Positions 1 to 7,767 of a stretch of DNA of 62,339 nucleotides are shown here, in pieces. Position 1 is the stretch's first letter. Each line of letters starts with the position of its first letter. This DNA is from Clostridia bacterium (GTDB lineage Bacteria > Bacillota > Clostridia > Oscillospirales > CAG-382): the NCBI GenBank assembly GCA_017549365.1, contig JAFYUZ010000101.1, positions 1 through 62,339 of the forward strand, written 5' to 3'. The notes beneath the pieces were generated by a model. That model was not told the DNA's origin and ran no database searches. It was given only the letters and a program-made list of their open reading frames with translations. The translations under genes were made by a program, and so were the position numbers.

Positions 1-180
1 GAGGAAACGCATGCAAGAGTCAAATGTCGCGCCGCCCCATCATTCTAGCGACCAATAGCCCATGTTGTCGAGCATTTCGCAGGCGGGAAGCATATCCTCG
101 ATACGCATTCTTGTGGCTGCCTGAGACTGATGGGCGTCACGGAGAATGGTGTCTGTTATTTTAAGGGGATTTTTAGCCAT
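1..180 (-). CDS. oadA: Oxaloacetate decarboxylase alpha subunit (OadA/PycB carboxyltransferase), 5' part only, with in-frame UGA at codon 47
   Basis: This is the start of the biotin-dependent carboxyltransferase that moves CO2 from oxaloacetate to carrier biotin. The ATG at 180 opens the family N-terminus: residues [12 protein letters not shown] near 8-19, then the GYWSLE segment, then WGGATFD after the stop. The gene runs off the window edge. Codon 47 (bases 42-40) is TGA, with clear OadA homology on both sides in the same frame; as I recall, Cys is common at this position in clostridial homologues. UGA is an ordinary stop elsewhere in the window (for example at 10263 and 37980). It may therefore be selenocysteine, a nonsense mutation or a sequence error. 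A GGAG lies about 15 bases before the ATG. It is the last visible gene of the oad operon. Confidence 0.8.
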
Positions 181-197
181 TTTTGTTACTCTTTTCT

Positions 198-247
198 CCG
201 ACAGGATTTTTCGTTGTTACGGCAAGCCTGTCGGCGGCTTGCCGTAA
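198..247 (-). promoter_or_regulatory. Intercistronic hairpin / possible H-type pseudoknot before oadA
   Basis: The oadB-oadA gap holds a perfect 12-bp hairpin (arms 236-247 and 217-228, TTACGGCAAGCC and its complement) with a 7-base loop at 229-235. Six loop bases, CCGACA on the minus strand (234-229), are complementary to TGTCGG at 203-198. That downstream TGTCGG runs directly into the GGAG that may serve as the oadA ribosome binding site. The pairing is seen in sequence. A translational or processing role is inference. A plain attenuator is the simpler alternative. Confidence 0.5.
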
Positions 248-259
248 TTTAAAAATTGA

Positions 260-2038
260 TTAACCGAAAAGCGAGAGAAGAACGCCTGCGGCAATTGCCG
301 AACCGATAACTCCGGCAACGTTGGGACCCATCGCGTGCATAAGCAGGAAGTTCTTGGGGTTTTCCTTCTGACCGACCATCTGCGAAACGCGCGCCGCCAT
401 AGGAACGGCAGAAACGCCGGCAGAGCCGATGAGAGGATTGATCTTGTTCTTGAGGAAGAGGTTCATAAACTTTGCAAGAAGAACACCGCCCGCAGTACCG
501 AGACCAAAGGCAACAACACCCATGCAGATGATCTTGATGGTCTGGAGATCAAGGAAGGTGTCGGCAGTTGCGGTTGCACCGACAGAAATTCCAAGGAAGA
601 TGGTAACGATATTCATAAGTTCGTTCTGAACCGTCTTCGAAAGTCTTTCGGTAACTCCCGATTCTTTAAAGAGGTTGCCGAGCATCAGCGAACCGACAAG
701 GGGAGCCGCCGAGGGAACGAGTATTGCAACGAAGATTGTAACAACGATGGGGAAAATGATCTTTTCTTTCTTCGAAACGTTGCGAAGAGCCTTCATTTCG
801 ATCATTCTTTCCTTCTTTGTTGTAAGAGCTTTCATGATGGGAGGCTGGATAACGGGAACGAGCGCCATGTAGGAATATGCCGCAACGGCGATCGGGCCGA
901 GGAGATGGGGGGCAAGACGGCTGGTAACGTAGATGGCGGTGGGACCGTCGGCACCGCCGATGATACCGATAGATGCAGCTTCAGCTCCGTTGAAGCCAAA
1001 GAACACTGCCGCGATGTATGTTACAAAAATACCGAGCTGTGCCGCCGCACCCATAAGAAGGCTCTTGGGGTTGGCAATAAGGGGACCGAAGTCTGTCATG
1101 GCACCAACACCAAAGAAGATAAGACAAGGATAAATACCAAGCTTTACTCCGAGGTAAAGAATGTCAAGAAGACCGGGTGTTACCGTGTTTGAAGCATCAA
1201 AAAGGTTCCAGTGAGCGTGTCCGTTTGCAAAAAGCTCTTCGTGGAACATCTCAGCACCGGGAAGATTTGTGAGAAGCATACCGAAGGCAATGGGAAGAAG
1301 CAGAAGCGGCTCAAATCCCTTTCCGATGGCAAGGTAAATAAGAACGCAGGCAATAAGGATCATAATAAGGCACTTGGGATTGTCCATAAAACCCTTAACC
1401 GCGGTCTGATTGAGGAAGTTCATAATAGCCTGAATAGGTGTTATGTCGGGCTGATGAAGAACGTCGGTAAAAATTTCCTGATTGTACACGGGAGCTGTAG
1501 CGCTTACTACCGAAGGATCGACCTGTGCATAAGTAAGAGCAATGTCGATAACGGGATCTTTGTCTCCGCTGGTTTCAACAAGGTATTCAAAACCGATCTC
1601 TGCGCCGGGCGCAAGAGTGGTCATGTATGCGTTGTTGATCTCCTGCTGAGCGATCTGCATAACCTGGTCGCCCTGTTCTTCAAGAACAGCCTGGCCGTAG
1701 GTGTTGACGATGCTCTGGACAACGCTCATGTAGATGTTGTCGATTTCGGGGAAGGATATTGTTTTTGTGTTCTCTGTTGCGGGGAGTGCGGAAACGTTGT
1801 ACGAATCGTACGAAGTGTTTGCAACCGTAACGCTTAAAGTTTTTGTTTCAATATCGTATTCCGCACTTTTTACTGTGAGGGGGCAAGCTTCTTTTTCTGC
1901 TTTTTCTTCAACAGGCTCAGCTACCTCGGGAGAGGCAGTGTCTGCCGCAACTTCTGCCTCGTCGGCAAAAGCTGTCATTCCGAGGGTGGAGACAAGAAGA
2001 AAACAAACAGCAAGAAGAGCCGTGATTCTCTTTTTCAT
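260..2038 (-). CDS. oadB: Na+-translocating decarboxylase beta subunit (OadB) with an N-terminal secreted domain
   Basis: OadB is the membrane subunit that couples decarboxylation of carboxybiotin to Na+ export. The core from about residue 200 to 592 has the usual many membrane segments and both family hallmarks: [11 protein letters not shown] at 361-371 and the [13 protein letters not shown] region at 539-551. The protein is 592 residues, against about 380-430 for most OadB proteins. The extra part is a signal peptide (1-25, ending AFA), an acidic linker, and a roughly 140-residue soluble domain (51-190) that would lie outside the membrane. I do not recognise that domain. It sits between the biotin carrier and oadA in one minus-strand operon. 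Confidence 0.93.
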   Translation of the reverse strand: MKKRITALLAVCFLLVSTLGMTAFADEAEVAADTASPEVAEPVEEKAEKEACPLTVKSAEYDIETKTLSVTVANTSYDSYNVSALPATENTKTISFPEIDNIYMSVVQSIVNTYGQAVLEEQGDQVMQIAQQEINNAYMTTLAPGAEIGFEYLVETSGDKDPVIDIALTYAQVDPSVVSATAPVYNQEIFTDVLHQPDITPIQAIMNFLNQTAVKGFMDNPKCLIMILIACVLIYLAIGKGFEPLLLLPIAFGMLLTNLPGAEMFHEELFANGHAHWNLFDASNTVTPGLLDILYLGVKLGIYPCLIFFGVGAMTDFGPLIANPKSLLMGAAAQLGIFVTYIAAVFFGFNGAEAASIGIIGGADGPTAIYVTSRLAPHLLGPIAVAAYSYMALVPVIQPPIMKALTTKKERMIEMKALRNVSKKEKIIFPIVVTIFVAILVPSAAPLVGSLMLGNLFKESGVTERLSKTVQNELMNIVTIFLGISVGATATADTFLDLQTIKIICMGVVAFGLGTAGGVLLAKFMNLFLKNKINPLIGSAGVSAVPMAARVSQMVGQKENPKNFLLMHAMGPNVAGVIGSAIAAGVLLSLFG

Positions 2039-2056
2039 TTTGGCTCTCCTTGTAAA

Positions 2057-2407
2057 TTAACCGATGGAGAAGAGGAAAGCGCCCGATTCAACTGTTGCGC
2101 CCTTTGTTACGCCAACAGCTGTAACTGTACCGTCGCAGGGGATCATGATCTCGTTTTCCATCTTCATAGCTTCGAGGATCATACCAACCTGACCTGCCTT
2201 AACCACGTCGCCGACGTTTACGTTAACTGCAAGAATGTTGCCGGGCATAGGAGCGTTTACCTTTTCGCCCGATGCGGGAGCAGCTGCTGCGGGAGCTGCG
2301 GGAGCCTGAGCAGGAGCGGGAGCTGCAGACTTGATTTCGGAAGCGTCAACTTCCTCGATTGTTACTTCGTAGAATGTTCCGTTTACGTTGATTTTGTACT
2401 GTTTCAT
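2057..2407 (-). CDS. Biotin carboxyl carrier protein of the decarboxylase
   Basis: This 116-residue protein carries the mobile carboxybiotin between OadA and OadB. It has a short N-terminal beta segment, an Ala/Pro-rich flexible linker (about 28-47), and a C-terminal biotinyl domain. The biotin attachment motif AMKMEN is clear, with the target Lys at residue 82, followed by the matching half-domain ending FLFSIG. In many bacteria this domain is fused to the C-terminus of OadA; here it is a separate gene, as is common in Clostridia. Only 18 bases separate it from oadB, so the two are surely cotranscribed. Confidence 0.95.
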   Translation of the reverse strand: MKQYKINVNGTFYEVTIEEVDASEIKSAAPAPAQAPAAPAAAAPASGEKVNAPMPGNILAVNVNVGDVVKAGQVGMILEAMKMENEIMIPCDGTVTAVGVTKGATVESGAFLFSIG

Positions 2408-2426
2408 GACATTTCACCTTTCTGTC

Positions 2427-2708
2427 TTAAAGTTTTTTGATTGAAAGAATACGGATACCGGAAATATCTTTTCCGCTGTATTCCGAAATTGCTGCCGCCA
2501 TGGCTGCCGCAAGCTCGGGTCTTGAGGGAATGGCCGCAGTCGGTTGGGAAGCTTGCTGCTGAACGGGTGCAGCTGCCTTTTCTGAAGAATCTGAAGACTT
2601 ACCGCCGATGCCTACCGCAAGGCTCATCAGTTTGCATACAACAATGATGCAGATAAGACCGATAAACACGATAGAAAGTCCCATCAGAACTACAAAACCG
2701 GGATTCAT
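2427..2708 (-). CDS. oadG: OadG-like gamma subunit of Na+-pumping decarboxylase
   Basis: A 93-residue protein with one N-terminal membrane helix (about residues 5-32), a charged and Ala/Pro-rich linker, and a short C-terminal segment ending SGIRILSIKKL. This matches the OadG/gamma family, which anchors and stabilises the alpha subunit at the membrane and helps bind metal. It is the first gene of the operon. The ATG follows a CGGAGG ribosome binding site with good spacing. A promoter is visible upstream at 2810-2838. Sequence conservation in this family is weak, so the call rests on size, topology and position. Confidence 0.82.
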   Translation of the reverse strand: MNPGFVVLMGLSIVFIGLICIIVVCKLMSLAVGIGGKSSDSSEKAAAPVQQQASQPTAAIPSRPELAAAMAAAISEYSGKDISGIRILSIKKL

Positions 2709-2809
2709 TTTTTTACCTCCGTTTTTAATGATAATATTTGGAAATGGATAATAAGAAACGCTGATTCATATCAGAAATTTCGATCAAATCCAAATCTCAG
2801 ACATCATAC

Positions 2810-2838
2810 ATTATATACCAAAAATTTGCAAAACGCAA
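2810..2838 (-). promoter_or_regulatory. Sigma-A promoter of the oad operon
   Basis: On the minus strand TTGCGT (2838-2833) and TATAAT (2815-2810) are separated by exactly 17 bases. The gap to the oadG start is about 100 bases. It lies back to back with the promoter at 2907-2935. Confidence 0.65.
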
Positions 2839-2906
2839 GAGGATTTTCAAATATTGACAAATTTTTCTCAAATTTACTGTGTTTGAAACGAATTTTTCAC
2901 TTTTGC

Positions 2907-2935
2907 TTGCCAAATCCGCTTTTTTCTGTTACAAT
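2907..2935 (+). promoter_or_regulatory. Sigma-A promoter of the AraC regulator gene
   Basis: TTGCCA at 2907-2912 and TACAAT at 2930-2935 have a 17-base spacer. The predicted transcript starts near 2942, giving a leader of about 20 bases with an AGGAGG. Confidence 0.6.
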
Positions 2936-2963
2936 AAGTGTAAATGCGAAAGGAGGTATCTCT

Positions 2964-3836
2964 GTGTATAAGTATATGTCCAAAACCTATTTCAACAAAG
3001 GCGAGGGTGTGGCGATGTTTCTTACAAAAAACGCCACAAGATCTACGAACATTCATATTCACGACTTTATAGAAATCGTTTATATCTGTGACGGCACAGG
3101 TACCCACCGCATCAACGACGTGTCGTATCGCGTAAAGAAGGGGGACCTTCTTTTCATAAATTACAAGCAGACCCATTCGATAACCCCCGATAGCACGGGT
3201 ATGTCGTTCTATAACCTCATGCTTCGCCCCGAGCTTTTCGGAAGCTCGCTTGTAAACTCCGAAAACGCCTTCGAGCTTTTGTCGCTCACAGCCTTTGAGG
3301 ATTTTGCCAATTCGGTTGACAAAGATAGCCCTTTCGTTTCGCTTGACGATGCGGATATGGCGAAAACGGACGCTCTTTTTACAATGCTGTATGAAGAATA
3401 CCGCTCGGCTCGTCTTGGCAGAAATACGATGATAAATTCAATTGTCATGGTGCTATTGCTTTTCATATTCCGCGCCATGTCCCATGGCATTTCAAAGGAT
3501 CATAAGCTGTTCGGAAGTGTAACTGACGATATTTTAAGCTACATCGAATCCCATTGCCACGAAAAGTTGACCTTGCAGGATCTTGCCGAGCGTTGTTTTT
3601 ACACACCTTCATACTTCAGCCGTCTTTTCAAGGAAACCTATTCGATGACACTTACCGAGTATATCACCAAGGCGCGAATAGACAAAAGCATTGAATTGCT
3701 GAAAAAAGGCGAAGTTTCGGTCGATGATATATGCTATGCCGTCGGATTTACCGACAAGACGAGGTTTTACAGATATTTCCGCGAGCACACGGGTCTTACA
3801 CCTGCCGAATATCGAAAAAAGAACAGTTGTATTTGA
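2964..3836 (+). CDS. AraC family transcriptional regulator (cupin sensor)
   Basis: A 290-residue one-component regulator. The N-terminal half is an AraC-type cupin: HIHDFIEIVYI, then the KKGDLLFIN turn and HSI, which form the ligand pocket. The C-terminal 100 residues contain the two helix-turn-helix motifs, including the YFSRLFK and GFTDKTRFYRYFREH recognition segments and the PAEYRKK end. I chose the GTG at 2964 because AGGAGG at 2951-2956 is seven bases upstream; the open frame extends further upstream without a ribosome site. The next gene, an ADP-ribosylglycohydrolase homologue, has its own promoter and is the most likely target. Confidence 0.9.
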   Translation: MYKYMSKTYFNKGEGVAMFLTKNATRSTNIHIHDFIEIVYICDGTGTHRINDVSYRVKKGDLLFINYKQTHSITPDSTGMSFYNLMLRPELFGSSLVNSENAFELLSLTAFEDFANSVDKDSPFVSLDDADMAKTDALFTMLYEEYRSARLGRNTMINSIVMVLLLFIFRAMSHGISKDHKLFGSVTDDILSYIESHCHEKLTLQDLAERCFYTPSYFSRLFKETYSMTLTEYITKARIDKSIELLKKGEVSVDDICYAVGFTDKTRFYRYFREHTGLTPAEYRKKNSCI

Positions 3837-3866
3837 TTTTATCTTTGTTTCGGTAAAAATCAAATA

Positions 3867-3895
3867 TTGATTTTGCGGGGATTTGTATGTACAAT
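3867..3895 (+). promoter_or_regulatory. Promoter of the ADP-ribosylglycohydrolase-like gene
   Basis: TTGATT at 3867-3872 and TACAAT at 3890-3895 are 17 bases apart, in the short gap after the AraC gene. The neighbouring regulator may act here; no clear repeat was found. Confidence 0.6.
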
Positions 3896-3927
3896 ATAAT
3901 CACAAACCTTGAAAGGGGACAAAAGAT

Positions 3928-5376
3928 ATGATAAAGTACAACAGAAAACAGCTTGAAAGCAAAATATACGGTTGCTGGCTCGGCAAGAACATCGGCGGCA
4001 CCATGGGAACACCCTACGAGGGCAAAAGAGCCATGCTTGATATCAAAGGCTTTGTAACAAAGCCCGGCGAAGTGCTTCCCAACGACGACCTCGATCTGCA
4101 GCTCATCTGGCTTATGGCGGCGGAAATCGAAGGTCTGACAAAGCTTGATGCCAATATTCTCGCAGAATACTGGACCAGCTTTATTCCCGCAAACTGGAAC
4201 GAATACGGCGTTGGAAAAAATAACCTCAAAGCAGGCTTTATGCCTCCTCTTTCGGGCGAATACGAAAACGAAATGTGGAAGGATTCCAACGGAGCGTGGA
4301 TCAGATCTGAGATCTGGGCGTGCATGGCTCCCGGTTTTCCGAACATTGCGGCAAAATATGCCTTTGCCGATGCCTGCATAGACCACGGTATGGCAGAGGG
4401 TACCTATGCTGAAATATTTACGGCTTGCCTCGAAAGTTACGCCTTCTTCGAATCGGATATCCGCAAGCTTGTCGAGCTTGCTCTTGCAAGAATCCCCGCC
4501 GATTGCGAAGTTGCAAAATGCGTAAAGTTCGTTCTCGAAAATTACGATAAGGGCGTTGATTACCGCGAAGTAAGAGAAATGCTCGTAAAGGATTTTAAAA
4601 ACGAGGATTGGTTCCAGGCTCCCGAAAACGTAGCATACGTTGTCATCGGTCTTATGTACGGCGAAGGCGATTTCAAAAAGACCATGATCTACGCCATCAA
4701 CTGCGGCGATGACACCGACTGCACCGGTGCCACAGTTGGCGCGATACTCGGCATTGTTTACGGCAGAGAAGGCATTCCTTCCGACTGGGCAGAATACCTT
4801 GGCGACAATATCGTAACTGTTGCCATCGACAGAACCAATATTGCCCACCTTATGCCCAAAACCTGCACCGAGCTTACCGATCGCGTTATGAAAATGATCC
4901 CGTCCATGTTCAAAGCTCACGGCATTGATATGGAATACACCGACGGCGAAACAGATATTTCGGACGAAAAGGCGCAGAACACCCTTGTCGGCATCGAAAA
5001 GAAGCTTTTCGCAAGACTTCCTTATTCCTACGATGGCCCCGATAATATGTGCGTTGGCTCGATCGTCGAATTTTTTGAAAAGCCCAGCATTTCCGAGGGC
5101 GAAAGCATAAAGGTTCGCATCCGCTTCTTCAACAAGGTCTACGACCAACGCCATCTTAATATAAAGGTTATTCTCCCCGAAAGCTGGACCTGCTCGCCCT
5201 ATAAGCGCGACGTTTATCTCAATCAGCAGATATACCACATGCCCGCAGAAGGCTATGCGTGGGAGATAACCCTCACCGCAGGCGAAAGGGTAGAGCCCAT
5301 GAACAGAGCGATCGTTCAGGTCACCGTTCCCGGAAGACCCACAACCATTCTTATCCCCATCACCATCGCAGGTTAA
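3928..5376 (+). CDS. ADP-ribosylglycohydrolase (DraG) family protein with C-terminal extension
   Basis: A 482-residue member of the all-helical DraG/ADPRH family. These are dimetal hydrolases that cut N- or O-glycosidic ribosyl bonds. The N-terminal YGCWLGKNIGGTMGTPYEG segment, the PNDDLDLQ metal motif (Asp 53-54) and GDDTDCTGA at 260-268 give the expected metal ligands. The last 110 or so residues form an added domain with beta-rich character that is not part of the enzyme core. Because it sits beside AraC-type sugar regulators and not a nitrogenase or toxin, a small-molecule ribosyl or glycosyl substrate is more likely than an ADP-ribosylated protein. That is inference. A GGGGAC ribosome site precedes the ATG, and a terminator follows. 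Confidence 0.85.
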   Translation: MIKYNRKQLESKIYGCWLGKNIGGTMGTPYEGKRAMLDIKGFVTKPGEVLPNDDLDLQLIWLMAAEIEGLTKLDANILAEYWTSFIPANWNEYGVGKNNLKAGFMPPLSGEYENEMWKDSNGAWIRSEIWACMAPGFPNIAAKYAFADACIDHGMAEGTYAEIFTACLESYAFFESDIRKLVELALARIPADCEVAKCVKFVLENYDKGVDYREVREMLVKDFKNEDWFQAPENVAYVVIGLMYGEGDFKKTMIYAINCGDDTDCTGATVGAILGIVYGREGIPSDWAEYLGDNIVTVAIDRTNIAHLMPKTCTELTDRVMKMIPSMFKAHGIDMEYTDGETDISDEKAQNTLVGIEKKLFARLPYSYDGPDNMCVGSIVEFFEKPSISEGESIKVRIRFFNKVYDQRHLNIKVILPESWTCSPYKRDVYLNQQIYHMPAEGYAWEITLTAGERVEPMNRAIVQVTVPGRPTTILIPITIAG

Positions 5377-5384
5377 TATAGTAC

Positions 5385-5418
5385 AAAACCCAACAGCTTG
5401 ATCTGTTGGGTTTTCTTT
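5385..5418. terminator. Bidirectional intrinsic terminator
   Basis: Twelve-base-pair hairpin (arms 5385-5396 and 5403-5414, AAAACCCAACAG and its complement) with A-rich and T-rich flanks. It lies between two convergent genes and can serve both. Confidence 0.85.
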
Positions 5419-6249
5419 TCATTCTTTTCTTATCTCTCGCGGAGATTTCCCGTAGGTGTTTTTAAAAACTCTGCTGAAATAGGTATAATCTTCAAACCCA
5501 ACCTCCTGCGCCACTTCCCAAACGGGCTTTTTGGTGTTTTTCAAAAGTTTTTTCGCTTTGTGCATTCTTCTTTTTCTTATATATTCCGAAACCCCGATAC
5601 CCGTTTCCTTGCTGAACACCTCGTAAAGCTTGGTTCGGCTGATACCGAGATGCGAACAGATGTCGTATATTTCAAGGGATGCCGACAAATGCTCTTCGAT
5701 GTATTCTTTTGCATCCGCAAATATTCTGTTGTTTTCGGGAGTAATCAGTTCTTTCAGCATGATATAGCTCATGCAAGCTTCAAGGATCTTTGCGGCGGCA
5801 AGCATTTTTTCGTTGTCGGTATATTTTATCTCGCTTATGCTTTCTTCAACGTCTCCTCTGTCAATGCCGTAATCCGCACAGTATTTTATCAGCTCTTTTG
5901 CCAGCGCTTCTTTGTCGGAATTGTCTGTCATCTGCCCAAACATCAGGTAACCCACGACCCTGTCGTTTTCTTTGAGCGCAAGAGAAGCTTCCGAAAGTCC
6001 TGCGTGACATTTGTAAAGAAAAGGTCCTTCTTTCTCGCGGCAGATCTTAAAAGCTTTTCGGTCGCTTATGGCACATTTTCTTGACGTGGCGGGGCATTTT
6101 CGCATAGCTTCGCAAAAGGCACATTCGTTTTGCGGATACGATACGATCCTGTTGCAGTCGTCGTCAAACAAAATAAAGCGTATTCCCGTAAGTTCATATA
6201 TCGAACGCATAATGCTTTGCAGTTCGCGGGTGTTGTATCTGATATTCAA
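5419..6249 (-). CDS. PocR-domain AraC family transcriptional regulator
   Basis: A 276-residue regulator. Residues about 5-155 are a PocR-type sensory domain with its characteristic Cys cluster (Cys 43, 46, 52, 59 and 70, in the CAFCEAMRKC and RKC segments) and the GYLMFGQ strand. Residues about 180-274 are the AraC double helix-turn-helix ending FKNTYGKSPREIRK. The start is a TTG at 6249 preceded by AGGACGG; a later ATG would cut into the PocR domain. It is divergent from the isomerase-kinase-aldolase operon, so it most likely senses that pathway's substrate. PocR itself responds to propanediol, but the ligand here is unknown. Confidence 0.9.
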   Translation of the reverse strand: MNIRYNTRELQSIMRSIYELTGIRFILFDDDCNRIVSYPQNECAFCEAMRKCPATSRKCAISDRKAFKICREKEGPFLYKCHAGLSEASLALKENDRVVGYLMFGQMTDNSDKEALAKELIKYCADYGIDRGDVEESISEIKYTDNEKMLAAAKILEACMSYIMLKELITPENNRIFADAKEYIEEHLSASLEIYDICSHLGISRTKLYEVFSKETGIGVSEYIRKRRMHKAKKLLKNTKKPVWEVAQEVGFEDYTYFSRVFKNTYGKSPREIRKE

Positions 6250-6363
6250 AATTTATCCGTCCTGTCCGTACAAAATTACATATTTTAAAATAAATTTATC
6301 TTTTATTATAGCAACAAATATGATAAAATCAAGATGAAAATTAAAAAATCGGAGGATTTTTAT

Positions 6364-7767
6364 ATGAAAAAGCAGACTTTCGCATTATTTTTCGGAAACC
6401 GCGGCTTTATGCCTGCCGAGCTTATCAAGGGCGCAAGAGTTGATATGGTAAAGGCGGTCACAGACGCAGGCTACGATTATATCATCATGGACGAGGATGC
6501 CACTCGTTACGGTGCGGTAGAAACAAGAGACGAGGGAAGAGCATATGCAAAATGGCTTAAATCCCACGAGGGCGAATATGACGGTGTTATCCTTTGTATG
6601 CCCATTTTCATCGACGAAAACGGAGCCATTGCCGCCCTTCAGGATGCAGGTGTTCCCATCCTTATGCAGGCATATCCCGACGAGATCGGCAAGATGGATT
6701 TCAAAAACCGCCGCGACGCTTACTGCGGAAAATTCTCTGTAACCGACGTTTTCTGTCAGTACAACGTTCCCTTTACGGTAATGCCTCCCCACGTGGTCGA
6801 TCCTCTCACCCCCGAATTTGCAAAAAATCTTCATGATTTTGCTGCTATCTGCCGCGTTGTAAACGGCATGAAGCGTTTCACCATCGGTTGCATCGGCGCA
6901 AGAACAACCGCCTTCAAAACAGTTCGTTTTGACGAAATAACCATGCAGAGACACGGCATAAACGTCGAATCCTTTGACCTTTCCGAGCTTTTCGAATTTG
7001 TAAGAGCCAAAAAGGACGATGACGAAAAGGTTCTTGCCAAGAAAGCCGTGCTCGAAAATTACACAGACTTTACAAACGTTCCCGAGGACAAGAAGATCAT
7101 GCTTTCTAAAATCAGCGTGGTCATTGACGAATATATCGAAACCTACCATCTCGATGCCATTGCTCTTCGTTGCTGGAACGAAATGGAAACCTATCTGCGT
7201 GTTTGCCCCTGCGTTCTTCTCAGCGAGCTCAACGATCGCGGAATCACCGCTTCCTGTGAGATAGATATGTGCTCTGCCATCACCATGCGTGCACTGTCTC
7301 TTGCAACCAGGGCTCCTTCCGCTTGCCTTGACTGGAACAACAACTACGGCACAGACCCCGATAAGGTCATTCTTTTCCATTGCGGCTCCACTGCCCAAAA
7401 GCTTATGGCTGGTAAGGGACAGGTCACTTCCCACAAGATGTTTGACAAGGGCGATCCCGGCAGTGGTTGGGGCACCAACGAAGGCCGCATTGCCGCTTTC
7501 CCCATGACTTATTCCAACTGCAAGACCGAAGACGGCAAGATCACCATCTATTTCAGCGAAGGTGAATTTACAGATGACAACATCGAAAAGGAATTTTTCG
7601 GTTGCGGCGGCGTTGCCAAGATCGACGGACTCCAGAAAAAGCTCATAAAGCTTGCCCGCGGCGGCTTCAAGCATCATACCACCGTGTCCATGGGCCATGT
7701 AAAGTACATTCTCGAAGAAGCTTTCAAATATTACCTCGGCTACGACGTGGTGAGCATCGATGACTGA
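6364..7767 (+). CDS. L-fucose/L-arabinose isomerase family protein
   Basis: A 467-residue protein with the fold order of the FucI/AraA superfamily, which interconverts aldoses and ketoses with Mn2+. Visible features are an N-terminal flavodoxin-like part (to about 180), the IGCIGART strand, RCWNEME with a candidate metal-binding Glu near residue 285, and the ITASCEIDMCSA segment that follows it. The later HCGS and HHTTVSMGHV segments carry conserved His residues. I chose the ATG at 6364 because GGAGGA lies seven bases upstream; an earlier in-frame ATG at 6334 lacks one. It is the first gene of a four-gene operon and overlaps the kinase by eight bases. The exact sugar cannot be read from sequence. 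Confidence 0.85.
   Translation: MKKQTFALFFGNRGFMPAELIKGARVDMVKAVTDAGYDYIIMDEDATRYGAVETRDEGRAYAKWLKSHEGEYDGVILCMPIFIDENGAIAALQDAGVPILMQAYPDEIGKMDFKNRRDAYCGKFSVTDVFCQYNVPFTVMPPHVVDPLTPEFAKNLHDFAAICRVVNGMKRFTIGCIGARTTAFKTVRFDEITMQRHGINVESFDLSELFEFVRAKKDDDEKVLAKKAVLENYTDFTNVPEDKKIMLSKISVVIDEYIETYHLDAIALRCWNEMETYLRVCPCVLLSELNDRGITASCEIDMCSAITMRALSLATRAPSACLDWNNNYGTDPDKVILFHCGSTAQKLMAGKGQVTSHKMFDKGDPGSGWGTNEGRIAAFPMTYSNCKTEDGKITIYFSEGEFTDDNIEKEFFGCGGVAKIDGLQKKLIKLARGGFKHHTTVSMGHVKYILEEAFKYYLGYDVVSIDD

Noticed and set aside
335..1192. Long plus-strand open frame (285 codons) inside oadB
   Set aside because: It is antisense to a clear OadB with all motifs, and its translation has low-complexity, Cys/Asn-rich composition typical of a shadow frame.
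3796..5238. 480-codon minus-strand open frame
   Set aside because: Antisense shadow of the DraG-family gene; no ribosome site and no recognised domain.
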